Assembly: GCA_009829735.1 (NCBI GenBank)
Contig: CM020619.1
Location: 18,977,816-19,041,815, forward strand
Reading direction: 5' to 3'
From: Pyropia yezoensis
Taxonomy: Eukaryota > Rhodophyta > Bangiophyceae > Bangiales > Bangiaceae
DNA: 64,000 nt
Positions 63,101 to 64,000 of the stretch are shown one piece after another. The position numbers and the translations under genes were made by a program. Below the pieces are notes generated by a model. That model was not told the DNA's origin, did no database searches, and saw nothing but the letters and a program-made list of their open reading frames with translations. Position 1 is the first letter of the stretch; each line of letters opens with the position of its first letter.

Positions 63101-64000
63101 GGTGTTGTACACACCTGCGGGGGGCCTCGCCCAAGTGGGCGACGACATGACGGTGCGGACGACGGCGGCGTCCGACAAGGCAGATGACGAGGAGGCAATC
63201 GGCCCGACAAGGGCGGCGAGAAAAGGGGCGGCGAGGCAGGGGCTGTCGGGCAAGCCAGAGGTGGCAGCGTTCAAATTCAAGAGGATGGTGTCCAAGGGGG
63301 GGGTGTTTGCCCGCGGACAAGCTGAGACCGGTACGCAATACCCGCCTCCGGTTGCGAGGGCATCGTTGGGGCTGCCGCAGTGGCCAGCCCACCCCCTGCC
63401 GTCGCCGCTTCTGTCCGACCTGCCGACGCCGGTGCACCACCTGACCACAGCGGCTGCGCCAGCGGCGGGCGCCGACGCATCCCCCGTGGCCAATCGGCTG
63501 GCGCTGCCGTGGGCGGTTCGGCTAGGAGAGCCCGCCGCGCTCATCACGGATGCGGGGCCCGGCGTGGGCGGCACTGAAGGTCAGCGGCCGGGCCCGGCCG
63601 GGCCAGCCGAGGCGACTCCTCCCCCCCCGCACACCGTGGAAGGCACTACCCCCTTTGCGCCCGTCGTGCGCGCCGGCGGTCCTTGTCACTACAATCAGAC
63701 GTCCTGCTCGTGCGCCCGCCGCTTGGCGGACGCGCGTCCGCCGTCGTCGCTGCCCATGTGCATCCGCTATGCCGGGCGGCCGCCGGCGGGCGCGCCGACG
63801 CGGTGCACCGCCGAGCCGTGCGAGCGGCCGGCGACCTGGTTCGTGTGCGACTGCATGGGCACCGCCATCTGCGACGTGCAGCGCACGGTGGTGGACCGCT
63901 GGCGGCGCATCGGGAGTGAGGGGGCGGGGGAGCCGGCGGTGGCGGATGGGGAGCCCTTCCGGTGCGAGCTCCAACAGCGGCTCATCACAGTTGTGTCGTG
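60126..64000 (+). CDS. Giant Ala/Pro/Thr-rich surface or matrix protein, 3' partial
   Basis: From ATG 60126 (MARGREVGEWWLAGWAAVG) one frame stays open for 1291 codons to the window edge. Residues ~10-37 form a hydrophobic signal peptide or anchor (WWLAGWAAVGLLVVAAALLP). An acidic segment follows (ELADDPGAW, EEAAAIEEIAADGEE). About 900 residues of mucin-like Ala/Val/Pro/Thr come next, including two imperfect 47-residue repeats starting at codons 61584 and 61725 (DNASNIVGNATGIVEDTTDK; DNGAPIANDAAGDIRNTTDT). From ~63670 there is a Cys-rich region (CHYNQTSCSCARR, CTAEPCERPATWFVCDC, MGTAICDV). Ala codons use all third bases, unlike the simple repeats nearby, which supports real coding. Probably extracellular. 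Family unknown; the end lies outside. Confidence 0.75.
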   Translation, partial: MARGREVGEWWLAGWAAVGLLVVAAALLPIGGTAVAVPRLASLQPPRERADVDGVGAGAVGRLLRSAPVAHGATAVLDGNARVHTIQPVLGGSFGLTHDELADDPGAWEGAVAAAEEAAAIEEIAADGEEVPLLDEVEASETAEDLDSLPPSPAAADEGDALPPPPSRPVATQAGEPPPSIAAANASDVVASTLVTQAGAPGGAAASVSPMVVPVVEAPHVAAATTPGAVATASVPGAMATGTTSIAVAASEAAAAAKPAVAIAAEVAAPEAIVAASEVPAVAPAAPGEPPVAPATAPLAPSAAPVEAAALEGGASEAAVATSPAATVAARLDAPAVPSASAAVTASPEEAPVASRPNSRAPASRSGPTVPAAAVPSRGIMAVTPPPPHAVKEQFADGSSMVRLGELLAAPTAGALEESVSSKLLLLHRMSLERDARAKVDHELLPPAEVAIAPDAGTVVDAHQRPPIHGELSDAVDPGDTAGPAVDNASNIVGNATGIVEDTTDKTGSGENAQAAAVKRNRAAPSGATPPTADNGAPIANDAAGDIRNTTDTAGAGEHARMAATKLTLAVPATAAADNSSSQMHEVKREAKPVVVKSTILSPDATTDILVIDGEATRAAATRLPVAAGAVAKPTRTAAVGMHSPRRHPDRQTPSEAEAADPADAVVASNAVDVAVSATATEAAADGVAARADSDRPGAVATVARWEPSNATASTSWSQSDRLAAATTEPVGARKKGNAMGAAAPAVASDAMGREWPLTSPVVTPGAPFTHLNGSGAAATTLEPVSAMMDGLESPPDAAVAAVIASSAVVGATPPALEAPQQQATLESAHPYTQMVSRVAAAAVEAAVMEATATAWATATAGAPTSKVTTTPCSFNRPPGGGERAGSPTVAPLPSGQERIAMSDHPPSTLTALSRPRTMRGGERHRNQSVPRLPPPRPPSAAVAATGVPAAPLVLATGGEPGMPFADPAAAPTYGPATPRSRGVYLFAGDGSVLYTPAGGLAQVGDDMTVRTTAASDKADDEEAIGPTRAARKGAARQGLSGKPEVAAFKFKRMVSKGGVFARGQAETGTQYPPPVARASLGLPQWPAHPLPSPLLSDLPTPVHHLTTAAAPAAGADASPVANRLALPWAVRLGEPAALITDAGPGVGGTEGQRPGPAGPAEATPPPPHTVEGTTPFAPVVRAGGPCHYNQTSCSCARRLADARPPSSLPMCIRYAGRPPAGAPTRCTAEPCERPATWFVCDCMGTAICDVQRTVVDRWRRIGSEGAGEPAVADGEPFRCELQQRLITVVS

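Overview
The window is eukaryotic nuclear DNA. It shows GT-AG introns, LTR and DNA transposons of eukaryotic type, a TTAGGG-type repeat, a Golgi-type glycosyltransferase and secreted proteins. It is very GC-rich, full of G/C homopolymers and GC microsatellites, and its predicted proteins are Ala/Gly/Pro-rich. My best guess is a GC-rich alga, possibly a bangiophyte red alga of the Porphyra/Pyropia kind. That is an inference from composition and gene style; no marker gene proves it.

Layout, left to right. 1-5.3 kb: a PIF/Harbinger transposase (cut by the left edge) converges on a Myb/SANT-like accessory gene, with a 62-bp minisatellite and paired poly-T hairpins between them, then a ~178-bp satellite. 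5.3-12.3 kb: mostly gene-free, less GC-biased sequence with a 41-bp interstitial TTAGGG tract. 12.3-21.8 kb: one complete Ty3/gypsy chromovirus-like LTR retrotransposon on the minus strand. It has 406-bp LTRs, a CCCGG target duplication, a gag-pro -1 frameshift heptamer, a 500-N assembly gap in reverse transcriptase and several frame lesions. It also carries a large uncharacterised antisense ORF between pol and the 3' LTR. 21.8-27.4 kb: low-complexity DNA, a dense array of short hairpins and a MYND finger fragment. 27.4-35.6 kb: two unrecognised minus-strand ORFs diverge from a four-exon, frame-intact zinc-finger transposase of the Plavaka/CACTA-like type.

38.6-49 kb holds host-type genes: an orphan 464-aa Ala-rich protein, a GT61 glycosyltransferase and a membrane-anchored beta-propeller-like protein. 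The last two have reading frames that jump at poly-G runs. 49.9-53.0 kb: a secreted-protein gene disrupted by an apparently intact Tc1/mariner DD34E element (TA duplication, 27-bp terminal repeats), by a TAG codon and by a 62-bp perfect palindrome. 55.7-56.8 kb: a secreted 350-aa lysine/cysteine repeat protein with 36 cysteines. 60.1-64 kb: a very long membrane-anchored or secreted Ala/Pro/Thr-rich protein with a Cys-rich C-terminal region, still open at the right edge.

The host genes share a theme: the secretory pathway and the extracellular matrix or cell surface. The other half of the window is mobile DNA of four unrelated superfamilies (Harbinger, Ty3/gypsy, Plavaka-like, Tc1) plus satellite-like repeats. 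Most intervals of several hundred bases between these features show nothing I can interpret.
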